Part shown: piece by piece, positions 1 through 7,995 of the stretch
Numbering within the stretch: position 1 is the stretch's first letter
Layout of the letters: each line of letters opens with the position of its first letter
Assembly: GCF_002224125.1 (NCBI RefSeq)
Contig: NZ_NCSM01000057.1
Span: 244,856-308,855 of the forward strand
Length of the DNA stretch: 64,000 bases
Direction: 5' to 3'
DNA from: Streptomyces sp. NBS 14/10
GTDB taxonomy: Bacteria > Actinomycetota > Actinomycetes > Streptomycetales > Streptomycetaceae
Made by a program: the position numbers and the translations under genes
The notes under the pieces: generated by a model
Seen by the model: only the letters and a program-made list of their open reading frames with translations
Database searches by the model: none
Told to the model about the DNA's origin: nothing

Positions 1-767
1 GTGTAGTTCTGGCCCGAGGTCTCGAGGATCAGCGGCCGGAAGAATTCGTTCCAGTGGTAGTTGAAGGCCAGCACGCCGACGATCGCGAGGCCGGGGGCGG
101 CCAGCGGGGCATACACCGACCGGAAGATCCGCCACGGGCCGCAGCCGTCCAGCATCGCGGCCTCGCCCAGGTCCTTCGGCATCCCCAGGAAGTACTGCCG
201 CATCAGGAAGGTCCCGAAGGCGGTCGGAAAGGCCGGAATGATCAGGCCGAGGAGGGTGTCGGTCAGGCCCATCGACTTGAGCACCAGGAACACCGGCACG
301 ATGGTGACCTGGAGCGGCACCATCATGGTCGCCAGCACCAGTCCGAACAGCGGCTTCTTGAAACGGAATTCCAGGCGCGCGAACGCGTACCCCGCCAGGC
401 CCGCCGTGATCATCTGACCCACCGCGATCAGCGCGGTCACCAGCGTCGAGTTGAGGGCGACCAGCCACACATCGATCTGGTCGAAGACCCCGCGGTACGA
501 CTCCGTCGTCGGGTGGGTGGGGATGATCTTCGGTGGCAGGTCGAAGGACTCGGCCGGGGTGCGCAGCGAGGTGGAGACGGTCCAGATGACCGGGCCCAGG
601 GTCAGCAGTGCGCATACGGCCAGCCCGGCGATCCGGGCCCAGGGCGCGAGCGCGTACCGCGCACGGCTCAGGTTCGTGGCCGGTCGGCTCGGGTTCGCTC
701 GGCCCGGGTTCGGCCGGCTCATGGGCGCCTGGCTCATGGGCGCTTGGCTCAGGTTCGCTTGGCTCAT
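1..767 (-). CDS. Carbohydrate ABC transporter permease, MalG type (3' end outside window)
   Basis: Inner-membrane permease of a sugar importer, paired with the permease and binding protein just upstream. Only about the first 255 residues are in the window; the frame is still open at base 1. The EAA signature of binding-protein-dependent permeases is visible (EAAMLDGCGPWRIF), and hydrophobic segments start near residue 45. The start is the ATG at 767, behind GGGTGAG; in-frame ATGs at 737 and 722 are alternatives because the N-terminus is a short repeat of S-Q/R-A-P/N units. It lies 14 bp after the previous permease, so it is the third gene of the operon. Substrate is inferred to be fructo-oligosaccharides from the divergent GH32 gene. 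Confidence 0.9.
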   Translation of the reverse strand, partial: MSQANLSQAPMSQAPMSRPNPGRANPSRPATNLSRARYALAPWARIAGLAVCALLTLGPVIWTVSTSLRTPAESFDLPPKIIPTHPTTESYRGVFDQIDVWLVALNSTLVTALIAVGQMITAGLAGYAFARLEFRFKKPLFGLVLATMMVPLQVTIVPVFLVLKSMGLTDTLLGLIIPAFPTAFGTFLMRQYFLGMPKDLGEAAMLDGCGPWRIFRSVYAPLAAPGLAIVGVLAFNYHWNEFFRPLILETSGQNY

Positions 768-770
768 GGG
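675..770. repeat. 15-bp tandem repeat in permease N-terminus
   Basis: Degenerate 15-bp units of the type GGCTCATGGGCGCTT recur at least four times between about 716 and 767, with weaker copies back to about 675. They encode the pentapeptide repeat S-Q-A-P-M / S-Q-A-N-L at the start of the permease, and each full unit carries its own possible ATG. Confidence 0.75.
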
Positions 771-781
771 ACTCACCCGGC

Positions 782-1777
782 TCACTGGTAGTGGACGAAG
801 CGCCGGCTGAGCCGGAACTGGAGGGCGGTGACCGCCATGATCAGTACGAACAGCAGCACGCCCACCGCGGACGCCGGGCCGAAGCGCAGCTGCTCGAACG
901 CGGTCTCGTAGACGACCATCACGACCGTTCGGGTCGAGTCGCCGGGCCCGCCGTTGGTGAGCACGTACGGCTGCTCGAAGACCTGTAGCGCGTTGATGAT
1001 GCCGACCACCGACGCGACCAGCAGCGTGGGCGACAGCAGCGGCAGCGTGACATTGAGGTGCTTGCGCAGCCCGGTCGCGCCGTCGAGAGAGGCGGCCTCG
1101 TGGATCTCCTTGGGGATGTTGTTGAGGCCGCCGACGAACAGCAGGAACGAGAAGCCGAACTGCTGCCAGACATAGACCAGGATCACCGCCGCCATCGCCC
1201 CGTGCTCCGACGTCAGCCATGGCACCGGGGCGATCCCGACCAGCCCGAGCAGCCAGTTCACGACCCCGAAGTCCTGGTTGAAGAGGTACTTCATCACCAC
1301 CGAGATCGACGCGGCGGACAGCACCAGCGGGAAGAAGAACGCCGACCGGAACACCGAGCGCAGCCACATGGGCATCCGCCCGTTCACCGCCAGCGCCAGC
1401 GCCAGGGCGATGAGCAACTGCAGCGCGACCGCGAGCACCATGAACAGGAGGGTGTTGCGGAAGGAGACCAGCACGGTCGAATCGCTGAACACCTCGCGGT
1501 AGTTCGCGGCCCCGGCGAAGCTCGGATCGTCGATCACGTTCCAGTGGAAGAGGCTGAGGACGACCGAGCCGACGATCGGTACGACCGTGAAGACCACGAT
1601 CCCGACGATCGTGGGCGCCAGGAACAGCGCGGCGAGCAGCCGGGCGGAGCGGGTGCGGGTGTGGGCGGCGGGACGCGGGGTGTCGGCGGCCGGTGTCGCC
1701 CGCCGCTTTCGTACGCGCGGGGCCTGAGTGTTCGGCTGCGAGTTCGGCTGCGAGTTCGGCTGCGCGTTTGTCGTCAT
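782..1777 (-). CDS. Carbohydrate ABC transporter permease, MalF type
   Basis: 331-residue inner-membrane permease, the partner of the MalG-type permease downstream. It has a basic cytoplasmic N-terminus (residues 1-45), a first transmembrane segment near residues 45-75, and an EAA loop (EIHEAASLDGATGLRKHLNV) near residue 225. The ATG at 1777 overlaps the stop of the binding-protein gene by four bases (ATGA), so the two are translationally coupled. The N-terminus contains a QPNS repeat (QPNSQPNSQPN), another small in-frame repeat like those of its neighbours. Family assignment is firm; the sugar is inferred from context. Confidence 0.93.
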   Translation of the reverse strand: MTTNAQPNSQPNSQPNTQAPRVRKRRATPAADTPRPAAHTRTRSARLLAALFLAPTIVGIVVFTVVPIVGSVVLSLFHWNVIDDPSFAGAANYREVFSDSTVLVSFRNTLLFMVLAVALQLLIALALALAVNGRMPMWLRSVFRSAFFFPLVLSAASISVVMKYLFNQDFGVVNWLLGLVGIAPVPWLTSEHGAMAAVILVYVWQQFGFSFLLFVGGLNNIPKEIHEAASLDGATGLRKHLNVTLPLLSPTLLVASVVGIINALQVFEQPYVLTNGGPGDSTRTVVMVVYETAFEQLRFGPASAVGVLLFVLIMAVTALQFRLSRRFVHYQ

Positions 1778-3183
1778 ACGTCACGCTCCATGGCCTTCTC
1801 CAGGTCGCCCTGCATCCGGCGCAGCGCGGGGCCCACCGCGCCCCGCGAGGCCAGGGCGGTGCCGGTGTGCTTGAGCAGCACCTGCTCGACCTCGGCGACC
1901 TGCGGCGGCGCGGGGATCGGCCCGGTGTCGGGGAACTTGTCGAGGGTGTCGTAGAAGACCTGCCAGTGGCTCGGGCCGGTCTCCCGATAGCGGGCGGGGT
2001 CAAGCATCGAGCGGCGGGCCGGGGTGGTCTGGTTGGTCTTGAACAGCCGCATCAGGGTGTCCCTGCGGGCGGCGTACTTGATGAACTCCCAGGCCTCGTC
2101 CTGCTTCTTCGAGGTGCGCAGCAGCGCGTAGCCGGCCGCGCCGAACTGCATGCGCTGGGTGCGCCAGCGCGGGAAGTACTGCACGTCGTAGTCCGTCGCC
2201 TTCATGCCCGCCAGACTCAGACCGCCCGCCCAGAAGCCGCCCGCCGGCGTGACGCCGACCCGGCCGGTGGAGAAGACCCCGACGAGGTTCTGGCCGTTGC
2301 CGCCCTCGGGGCGGGTGCACAGATGCTCCTCGATGAGGGAGGCGAGATAGTCGTACGCCTCCTCCACGCGGGCGTCGGTGGCCTGCGGGGTCGTCCGCCG
2401 GAAACCGCCCCCGCGCCCTTGCCGTTCGGCGGCCGGGTAGAAGGAGTCCCACAGCCAGGCGCCGCCCGGCGCCTTGGACTCGGCGAGCAGATTGGTGCCG
2501 TTCGCGAACAGCCAGGGCACCACGCCGCCCCACAGCCGGTTGGTCCAGAAGTACGGCGTGAACCGGGAGCCGCTTGCCTTCTTCATGTCCCGCAGCAGCG
2601 CGGTGAAGTCGTCGCGGGTCCAGTCGGCGGCCGGGAAGCCCGCGCCGGCCCGCTCCAGCACTTGCCTGTTGAGATACATGTCGGCCGCGTTGAACTCGAC
2701 CGGCAGCTGGTAGAGGCTCCCTTCGTACATCATCGACTCCACCAGCGAGGGATGGACGTCGGCGAAGTACTCGCGCAGCTCCTCGGCGTCCCGCCGCACC
2801 CAGCGGTCCAGCGGGACCCCGAGGCGCCGCGCGAACAGCTGGACGCCCTCGGTGGCGACGTAGACAAGGTCGGGGGCGGTGCCCGCCGCGATCTGGGTGA
2901 GGATCTTCGCGAAGAAGTCGGACCAGTCGACGGCCTGCACCGCGTTGATGCGGAGCTTGATGTCGGGGTGCTGCTTCCGGAAGCCCTCGGTGAGCGTGCG
3001 TACGGCCTCCGGTCCGTAGGCGGGGCCGAGGGTGGCGACGACGAGGGAGCCGTCGTTCCGCCCGGGGATGTCGGCGCCGGTGAGGCGGTCCCAGCTTGCG
3101 GCGACACCGCCGAGGGCCGCGGCCCCGGCGCCGTACGTCCCGTACCGCATCAGGCCGCGACGGGAGATGAGCGAGTCGGTCAT
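1774..3183 (-). CDS. Extracellular sugar-binding protein of ABC importer, Tat signal
   Basis: 469-residue family 1 (MalE-like) solute-binding protein that would deliver sugar to the two permeases. The N-terminus has a twin-arginine signal (SRRGLMRYG, residues 7-15) followed by a hydrophobic Ala/Gly stretch; no lipobox cysteine is evident, which is unusual for a Gram-positive binding protein. The mature region carries the usual pattern of this family (PDIKLRINAVQAVDW; APDLVYVATEG). First gene of the minus-strand operon, transcribed from the operator region at 3184-3347 and divergent from the GH32 gene. No ATPase gene is present in the window; such systems often share an MsiK-type ATPase (known for Streptomyces). 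Confidence 0.92.
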   Translation of the reverse strand: MTDSLISRRGLMRYGTYGAGAAALGGVAASWDRLTGADIPGRNDGSLVVATLGPAYGPEAVRTLTEGFRKQHPDIKLRINAVQAVDWSDFFAKILTQIAAGTAPDLVYVATEGVQLFARRLGVPLDRWVRRDAEELREYFADVHPSLVESMMYEGSLYQLPVEFNAADMYLNRQVLERAGAGFPAADWTRDDFTALLRDMKKASGSRFTPYFWTNRLWGGVVPWLFANGTNLLAESKAPGGAWLWDSFYPAAERQGRGGGFRRTTPQATDARVEEAYDYLASLIEEHLCTRPEGGNGQNLVGVFSTGRVGVTPAGGFWAGGLSLAGMKATDYDVQYFPRWRTQRMQFGAAGYALLRTSKKQDEAWEFIKYAARRDTLMRLFKTNQTTPARRSMLDPARYRETGPSHWQVFYDTLDKFPDTGPIPAPPQVAEVEQVLLKHTGTALASRGAVGPALRRMQGDLEKAMERDV

Positions 3184-3190
3184 CGGCGAG

Positions 3191-3205
3191 CCTAACTCGT
3201 GTTAG
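3191..3205. promoter_or_regulatory. Putative operator, copy 1
   Basis: CCTAACTCGTGTTAG, containing the inverted repeat CTAAC-N4-GTTAG, lies 8 bp upstream of the binding-protein start. Its first ten bases recur in inverted orientation at copy 2 (3272-3286) in front of the fructanase gene. One repressor controlling both arms is inferred; its gene is not in the window. A partial third copy, GTTACGAG, sits near 3237. Confidence 0.65.
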
Positions 3206-3266
3206 CCGAAAGTGATTCCCCGATGATGAGAACCCTGTTACGAGGCTGTCAAGGCGCATGCGAGGG

Positions 3267-3294
3267 TTGACCTTTAACGAGTTAGGTCTACAGT
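3267..3294 (+). promoter_or_regulatory. Promoter of GH32 gene with embedded operator copy 2
   Basis: TTGACC (3267-3272) and TACAGT (3289-3294), separated by 16 bp, form a good vegetative promoter. The operator copy CTTTAACGAGTTAGG (3272-3286) fills the spacer; its complement reads CCTAACTCGTTAAAG, matching copy 1 over CCTAACTCGT. A bound repressor would exclude RNA polymerase. This placement also argues against translation starting upstream at 3258. Confidence 0.7.
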
Positions 3295-3347
3295 TCCGGA
3301 CCAGTGAGCCGCAGTCCCGACGACGACGTCGGGGAAGGAGCCGCACC

Positions 3348-4964
3348 ATGGTCCGTACACCAGGCATGCCAGGCGGTCCTGGCCTGTCCAGGAGGTCGCT
3401 CTTCGTCGCCTCGGCCGCGGGCGCGGCCGGCGCGTTACTGCCCGTCGCGGCGAGTCCGGCGGCGGCGAGTCCGGCGGCGGCGAGTCCGGCGGCGGCGAAG
3501 CTCCCCAAGCAGAGTGCCGCATGCGGGAGTTACCGCGCCGAGTACCACTTCACCGTCCCCGACCAGTGGAAGAACGACCCGCAGCGCCCGATCTGGATCG
3601 ACGGCGAATACCACTACTACTACCTGTACAACCCCGACTACCTGACCGGCGGCACGACCGCGGGCACCGCCTGGCGCCTGGCCACCAGCACCGACCTGGT
3701 CTCCTTCACCGACCGTGGCATCGCCGTGCCGAAGGACACCACCCCGGCCGGCGACGTCTGGTCCGGCTCGGCGGTGGTCGACACGGACAACACGGCGGGC
3801 TTCGGCGCGGGCGCGGTGATCGTCCTGGCCACCATGTCGCCCGACGACAACGCCAACACCCAGGCGCAATACCTGTTCTACTCCACCGATGGCGGCCGGA
3901 CCTTCACCCACCACGGCACCGACCCGGTCCTGCCCAACCCCGGCGTCCGCGACTTCCGCGACCCCAAGGTGATCCGCGACGAGGAGCGCGGCCGGTGGGT
4001 GATGGCGCTCGCCGAGAACAACAAGGTCGGCTTCTACCACTCGACCGACCTGAAGTCGTGGACTTACGTCAGCGGATTCATCAAGGACGGCATCGGCGTC
4101 CTGGAGTGCCCCGACCTGTTCCGGATCACGGCCGAGGACGGCACCGCCAGGTGGGTGCTGGGCGTGAGCGCCGACGGCAAGGCGTCCGGCCTTCCCAACA
4201 CCTACGCATACTGGACCGGCGACTTCGACGGCACCACCTTCACGGCGGACGCCTCCGACCCGCAGTGGCTCGACCACGGCTGGGACTGGTACGCGGCCGT
4301 CACCTTCGAGAAACGGGACGCGCACGGCACCCTCGACCCGGCCGCGCGCTACGCCATCGGCTGGCTCAACAACTGGGGCTACGCGAACACCACCCCCACC
4401 ATCGACTGCGACGGCTTCAACGGCACCGACTCGATCGTCCGCGAGATCACGCTGCGGCGCGCCGCGAGCGGCACGTACTACCTCGCCTCCCGGCCCATCG
4501 GCGCCCTCGACGCCCATGTCTCCCGCACGGTGCACCTCGGCGACCTGGAGGTCGACGGACACCGGACGCTGGACTACACCGGCACCGCCTACGAGCTGAC
4601 GACCGAGCTCGCCTGGGACCAGCTCACGGGCGCGGGGCTGCAGTTGCGCCGCTCTCCCGACGGCGTGCGGCACATCGACGCCGGGATCTACGGCGACTAC
4701 GCCTTCGTCAACCGTGGCTACACGGTGAGCCCGGATTCCTCCGGCCGGTGGCAGGAAAGCAGGAGCCCCTTCGACCCGTCCGCGCGGACGGTCCGGCTGC
4801 GGATCCTGATCGACCGCACCTCCGTGGAGATGTTCGTCGACGACGGCCGGTACGTCCACTCCTCCGAGGCCTTCCCGGACCCTGCCGACACGGGGATCGC
4901 CCTGTTCACGATCGATGGCCGCGCGGTGTTCCAGAACACCGTGATCCGCGAGTTCACGCTCTGA
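3348..4964 (+). CDS. Secreted GH32 fructan hydrolase (levanase/inulinase/exo-fructosidase type)
   Basis: 538-residue secreted glycoside hydrolase of family 32. The three active-site motifs are present: W74-K-N-D77-P (nucleophile Asp77, equivalent of WMNDPN), R204-D-P206, and E253-C-P255 (acid/base Glu253). A C-terminal beta-sandwich follows. The N-terminus has a twin-arginine signal (SRRSLFVAS) and a tandem ASPAA repeat after it. The start is the ATG at 3348 behind GGAAGGAG; the longer frame from 3258 begins upstream of the promoter. Codon 30, in the signal peptide, is TTA, predicting bldA-dependent translation. Exact specificity (levan, inulin or sucrose) cannot be read from the sequence. 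Confidence 0.93.
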   Translation: MVRTPGMPGGPGLSRRSLFVASAAGAAGALLPVAASPAAASPAAASPAAAKLPKQSAACGSYRAEYHFTVPDQWKNDPQRPIWIDGEYHYYYLYNPDYLTGGTTAGTAWRLATSTDLVSFTDRGIAVPKDTTPAGDVWSGSAVVDTDNTAGFGAGAVIVLATMSPDDNANTQAQYLFYSTDGGRTFTHHGTDPVLPNPGVRDFRDPKVIRDEERGRWVMALAENNKVGFYHSTDLKSWTYVSGFIKDGIGVLECPDLFRITAEDGTARWVLGVSADGKASGLPNTYAYWTGDFDGTTFTADASDPQWLDHGWDWYAAVTFEKRDAHGTLDPAARYAIGWLNNWGYANTTPTIDCDGFNGTDSIVREITLRRAASGTYYLASRPIGALDAHVSRTVHLGDLEVDGHRTLDYTGTAYELTTELAWDQLTGAGLQLRRSPDGVRHIDAGIYGDYAFVNRGYTVSPDSSGRWQESRSPFDPSARTVRLRILIDRTSVEMFVDDGRYVHSSEAFPDPADTGIALFTIDGRAVFQNTVIREFTL

Positions 4965-5168
4965 GGTACGGCGTACGGCGTACGGGCGAGCGCCGGGCAG
5001 GTCACCGCGGCTCGGCTATCAGGCGGTGCGCCAGGCACGCTTTCGGGTGGCCTTCGGGTGGCCGGGTCGTGGGCGCTCCACGGCGAACGGGCGGGTCGGT
5101 GAACGATCGGTTGACCAGTCGACTTCGAGGCGACCGAGCCTCCGACCGTTTCGCGAAGGCAGGCCACA

Positions 5169-6767
5169 GTGATCAACAGGCGGGACGTATTGCGGACGGG
5201 CACCCTGGGGGCCCTCGGCGCCGGGGCGGTGGCCATGACGGCGGCGCCCGACGCGGTCGCCGCCGCGGTGACCGAGACGGCGGAGCGGGTCAGCAAGCAG
5301 GACTGGAAGCGGCTGGCCGCGTCGCTCTCCCCCGGTGCCACCCTCTACCGGCCCGCGAACTCCGGCTACCCGCCGCTGTCGATCCCGTTCAACCACCGGT
5401 ACGCCGGGGTCCACCCCGCCGGCATCGTCGCCTGCGCCACCACGAAGGACGTACGCGAGTCGATCCGCTGGGCCCGCGCGGTGGGGCTGCCCGCGGTGCC
5501 GCGCTCCGGTCTCGGCCACAACTACGCCGGCTACTCCACCACCACGGGCCTGCTGCTCAACATGAGCCGGATGAAGAAGATCGTCACCACCCCGCGGCGC
5601 GGCGCCGCCCGCTCCCGGGCGTACGGGCCGATCAAGGTCGTCCACGGCGCCGGCACGGTCACCGTCGGGGCCGGGGTCACCAACGGCGATCTGCATCCGC
5701 TGCTCGAGGACGAAGGGATCTTCGTGCCGACCGGCCGCTGCCCCTCGGTCGGGGTCGCCGGTCTTGTGCTGGGCGGCGGTATCGGCTTCAGCGACAAGAT
5801 GTTCGGCCTGACCTGCGACCGGCTGGTCGCCACGACCGTCGTACTCGCCGACGGCCGGGTGGCCCGGGCCAGTGAGGACTCGGAGCCCGATCTGTTCTGG
5901 GGCTGCCGGGGCGGCGCGGGCAACAACTTCGGCGTGCACACCTCGTTCACGTTCCAGTACGAGCGGTTCCAGGGCGATGTGGGGTTCTACCGGCTCAGCT
6001 GGAGCCTGGACTCCGTACTGCCGGTCATGGCGACCGCACAGCGGATCGCCCTGGAGACCTCGGACGACAAGCGGTTCCACCTCCGCCTCGGCATCGGCAC
6101 CCACGGGCGAACCCGGGACCAGATCCGTACGAACGCCAATGTCAATGCGATCGGGCAGTACTACGGAACCCTCGATGAGCTGCAGGCCATCCTCGCCCCG
6201 CTGCTCGCCATCGGCACCCCGGAGGAACGTGCCCGGAACTGCGCCGCCGTCCGCGAGGTCACCCCGGCCGAGGCGAGCACGCTGCTGAGCGCCACCACCC
6301 CGGTCGAGAAGTTCGCCTCCAAGTCAGCGGTCCTGAACTCCCGGACGCTCCTCACCGACCAGCAGGTCGGCGCCGCGGCCGAGCAGCTGCTCAAGTGGCC
6401 GGGCAGCGGCAACCCGGACGGGGCCGGGTTCGCGATGTTCGCCCTCGGCGGGGAGATCAATCAGGTGCCGCGGCGGGCGACCGCGTTCGTGCACCGCAAC
6501 GACCTGTTCATCCTGGCCGCCGAGACCTCCTGGGCGGACTACGACTCCCCCGAGGTCGGCGCCGCGAATCTGCGCTGGCTCCACGACTTCTACGACTCCA
6601 TCTTCCCCGAGGCGCCCCCCGAGCACTCCTACCAGAACTTCCCCGATCCGACGCTGAGGGACTGGCGGGAGGCCTACTACGGCGTCAACTACCCCCGGCT
6701 GGTCCGGGTGAAGCGGAGGTACGACCCGACCGACTTCTTCCGCTACCCCCAGGGAATCGGCTCCTGA
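5169..6767 (+). CDS. Tat-exported FAD-linked oxidase, berberine-bridge-enzyme type
   Basis: 532-residue flavin oxidase with a PCMH-type FAD-binding domain (about residues 60-240) and a C-terminal BBE motif (YYGVNYPRLVRVKRRYDP). Both residues used for bicovalent flavin attachment in this family are in place: His117 in LGHNYAG and Cys191 in GRCPSVGVAGLVLGGG. The N-terminus carries a twin-arginine signal (NRRDVLRTG). GTG start at 5169, with GAAGG about ten bases upstream. Such enzymes oxidise sugars, oligosaccharides or alcohols; an oligosaccharide oxidase would fit the neighbouring fructan genes, but that is inference. It is 204 bp after the GH32 gene, and that gap holds only short GGCGTAC and TTCGGGTGGCC direct repeats. 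Confidence 0.88.
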   Translation: MINRRDVLRTGTLGALGAGAVAMTAAPDAVAAAVTETAERVSKQDWKRLAASLSPGATLYRPANSGYPPLSIPFNHRYAGVHPAGIVACATTKDVRESIRWARAVGLPAVPRSGLGHNYAGYSTTTGLLLNMSRMKKIVTTPRRGAARSRAYGPIKVVHGAGTVTVGAGVTNGDLHPLLEDEGIFVPTGRCPSVGVAGLVLGGGIGFSDKMFGLTCDRLVATTVVLADGRVARASEDSEPDLFWGCRGGAGNNFGVHTSFTFQYERFQGDVGFYRLSWSLDSVLPVMATAQRIALETSDDKRFHLRLGIGTHGRTRDQIRTNANVNAIGQYYGTLDELQAILAPLLAIGTPEERARNCAAVREVTPAEASTLLSATTPVEKFASKSAVLNSRTLLTDQQVGAAAEQLLKWPGSGNPDGAGFAMFALGGEINQVPRRATAFVHRNDLFILAAETSWADYDSPEVGAANLRWLHDFYDSIFPEAPPEHSYQNFPDPTLRDWREAYYGVNYPRLVRVKRRYDPTDFFRYPQGIGS

Positions 6768-6869
6768 CCGCTCTCACGATGCCGCCCGGCCGGGCCCCGC
6801 CAGGTCGGGCCGGGGGCCACCATCTCGCTCCGGGAGGGGTCCCGCTACGGGCGTGCCAGGGTCTGCCGC

Positions 6870-7046
6870 ATGAAGCGCTGGAAGTCCGCGATCGGGCTCG
6901 TCATCTGTCTCGGCGTGATGCAGCAGGCCAACACTCCGGGCGAACTTTACTATTCGGCCGCATGGCAGGATCTCAGCCTGATCGGAACCGTCGTCTTCCT
7001 GGTCGTGCTGTGCATCGGTCCGAGAAAGAACGGACGAGAAAAATAA
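6870..7046 (+). CDS. Small membrane protein, 58 aa, hypothetical
   Basis: Short frame in an otherwise empty 450-bp gap. It encodes 58 residues with a basic N-terminus (MKRWK), a first hydrophobic stretch at residues 7-17, a polar middle, a stronger transmembrane segment at residues 36-50 (LSLIGTVVFLVVLCIG) and a basic tail (PRKNGREK), the layout of a small two-pass or re-entrant membrane protein. AGGG lies about nine bases before the ATG. Codon use is less biased than in neighbouring genes. I do not recognise a family. Confidence 0.5.
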   Translation: MKRWKSAIGLVICLGVMQQANTPGELYYSAAWQDLSLIGTVVFLVVLCIGPRKNGREK

Positions 7047-7183
7047 CGCGTGGAAGTCGGCGAGCCAGCGTCCGGCTGGGGCCGGATTCATACGCGCCCG
7101 CTCGAATACCTCCTCACCAGCCCCCAGCGAACGCCATGAAGGTAGGCAGTCTTGACGCTGCGCTGCCACAGGGTGATGGTCGT

Positions 7184-7198
7184 GCAATCGAGAGCAAT
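7184..7198. promoter_or_regulatory. Direct-repeat operator GCAAT-N5-GCAAT, copy 1
   Basis: GCAATCGAGAGCAAT, two GCAAT half-sites on the same face of the helix (10-bp pitch), 20 bp upstream of the first gene of the DUF6879/XRE operon. An equivalent site is at 8852-8866, and both are preceded by CGT. A TTGACG hexamer at 7153 could be the -35 of this promoter. A binding site for the operon's own XRE regulator is inferred. Confidence 0.6.
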
Positions 7199-7218
7199 CG
7201 GATCGCCGAGGAGAGGGC

Positions 7219-7482
7219 ATGAGGTTACGTTTCCTGGGGATCATCCCGAACACGCCCGTCGACGACTCGCCGACCACCTGGCTGGACGAGGACACCGGGG
7301 ATGTGCTGATCCAGTCCTACAAGGCCACGGAGGAAGAGGTGAAGGCGTGCCAGGAGATCGGCTCAGTCCCGGGCCACTCCACGGAGGTTCCGGATCACGA
7401 GACGATCATCCGGCTTCCGGCCGTGATGCTGAGGTACATCCCTCGAGCGCAGGACGGCAATGGTGAAGTACCCCGTACGTGA
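7219..7482 (+). CDS. Small conserved protein, partner of DUF6879 gene, 87 aa
   Basis: 87-residue acidic protein starting MRLRFLG, a form I recall for the short gene that precedes DUF6879 genes in streptomycetes; function unknown. ATG at 7219 is preceded by GAGGAGAGGG. The third codon is TTA, so translation should need the bldA leucyl-tRNA, which would make the whole operon development-dependent if downstream translation is coupled. Its end overlaps the next gene by 23 bp. Confidence 0.7.
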   Translation: MRLRFLGIIPNTPVDDSPTTWLDEDTGDVLIQSYKATEEEVKACQEIGSVPGHSTEVPDHETIIRLPAVMLRYIPRAQDGNGEVPRT

Positions 7483-7981
7483 AGGACTCGCCAAGGCGCA
7501 ACACTCCGCCGTGCACTTGGAGATGCGCGACATCTACACACCGGATGATCCGGAGTTCGCACGATGGCGTGGAGGGCATCGGTACCACGACAACCCCGCC
7601 AGGCTGCCTGAGTGGTGGGCCCCTTGGCGCGATTTGGTAGCCGAGGCGACAGCGCGTGACGTCGTGATACGCAGGGCCCGGATCGTGTCCGAGCCAGTCA
7701 CGGACTACATCCGGTTCGAGCACGATTTCACGTTCGCCAATGTCGCGGCGGGTGAGTTGGTGCGCTGGCTGCCGCGGCGCGACGCGGCCGACATCGCGCT
7801 ACCCGGGACCGATCTGTGGATGTTCGACGAGTCATCAGTGTTGTTCACGTACTTCTCCGGGAGTGGTGAGGTGGTCGACCGGGAGTGGCGTACCGAACCG
7901 GCCGTCACACGACTGGTGAGTTCGGCGTTCGAAGCGGTCTGGGAGCGGGCCACGCCTCACGAGGAGTACAAGCCGGTCTGA
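7460..7981 (+). CDS. DUF6879 family protein
   Basis: 173-residue protein matching the DUF6879 pattern: acidic N-terminal segment, a central RRARIVSEPVTDYIRFEH block, the tract RWLPRRDA, and the ending DLWMFDE...FTYFSGSGEVVDREW. Members are typically encoded next to XRE regulators in actinobacteria; their biochemical role is unknown. It overlaps the gene before it and lies 14 bp before the XRE gene, so one operon is likely. The start is taken at the ATG at 7460; a GTG at 7463 is equally possible. Confidence 0.85.
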   Translation: MVKYPVREGLAKAQHSAVHLEMRDIYTPDDPEFARWRGGHRYHDNPARLPEWWAPWRDLVAEATARDVVIRRARIVSEPVTDYIRFEHDFTFANVAAGELVRWLPRRDAADIALPGTDLWMFDESSVLFTYFSGSGEVVDREWRTEPAVTRLVSSAFEAVWERATPHEEYKPV

Positions 7982-7995
7982 ACCCGGTCGGTGCC

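Noticed and set aside
675..770. 15-bp repeats considered as a CRISPR or attachment site
   Set aside because: Units are contiguous, in frame and inside a coding region; there are no spacers.
3258..3347. Upstream extension of the fructanase frame
   Set aside because: It begins before the -35 box; the first residues lack a signal peptide and ATG 3348 has GGAAGGAG and a Tat signal directly after it.
5111..5140. TTGACC as a promoter for the BBE oxidase
   Set aside because: No -10 hexamer is present at an acceptable distance, so it was not listed.
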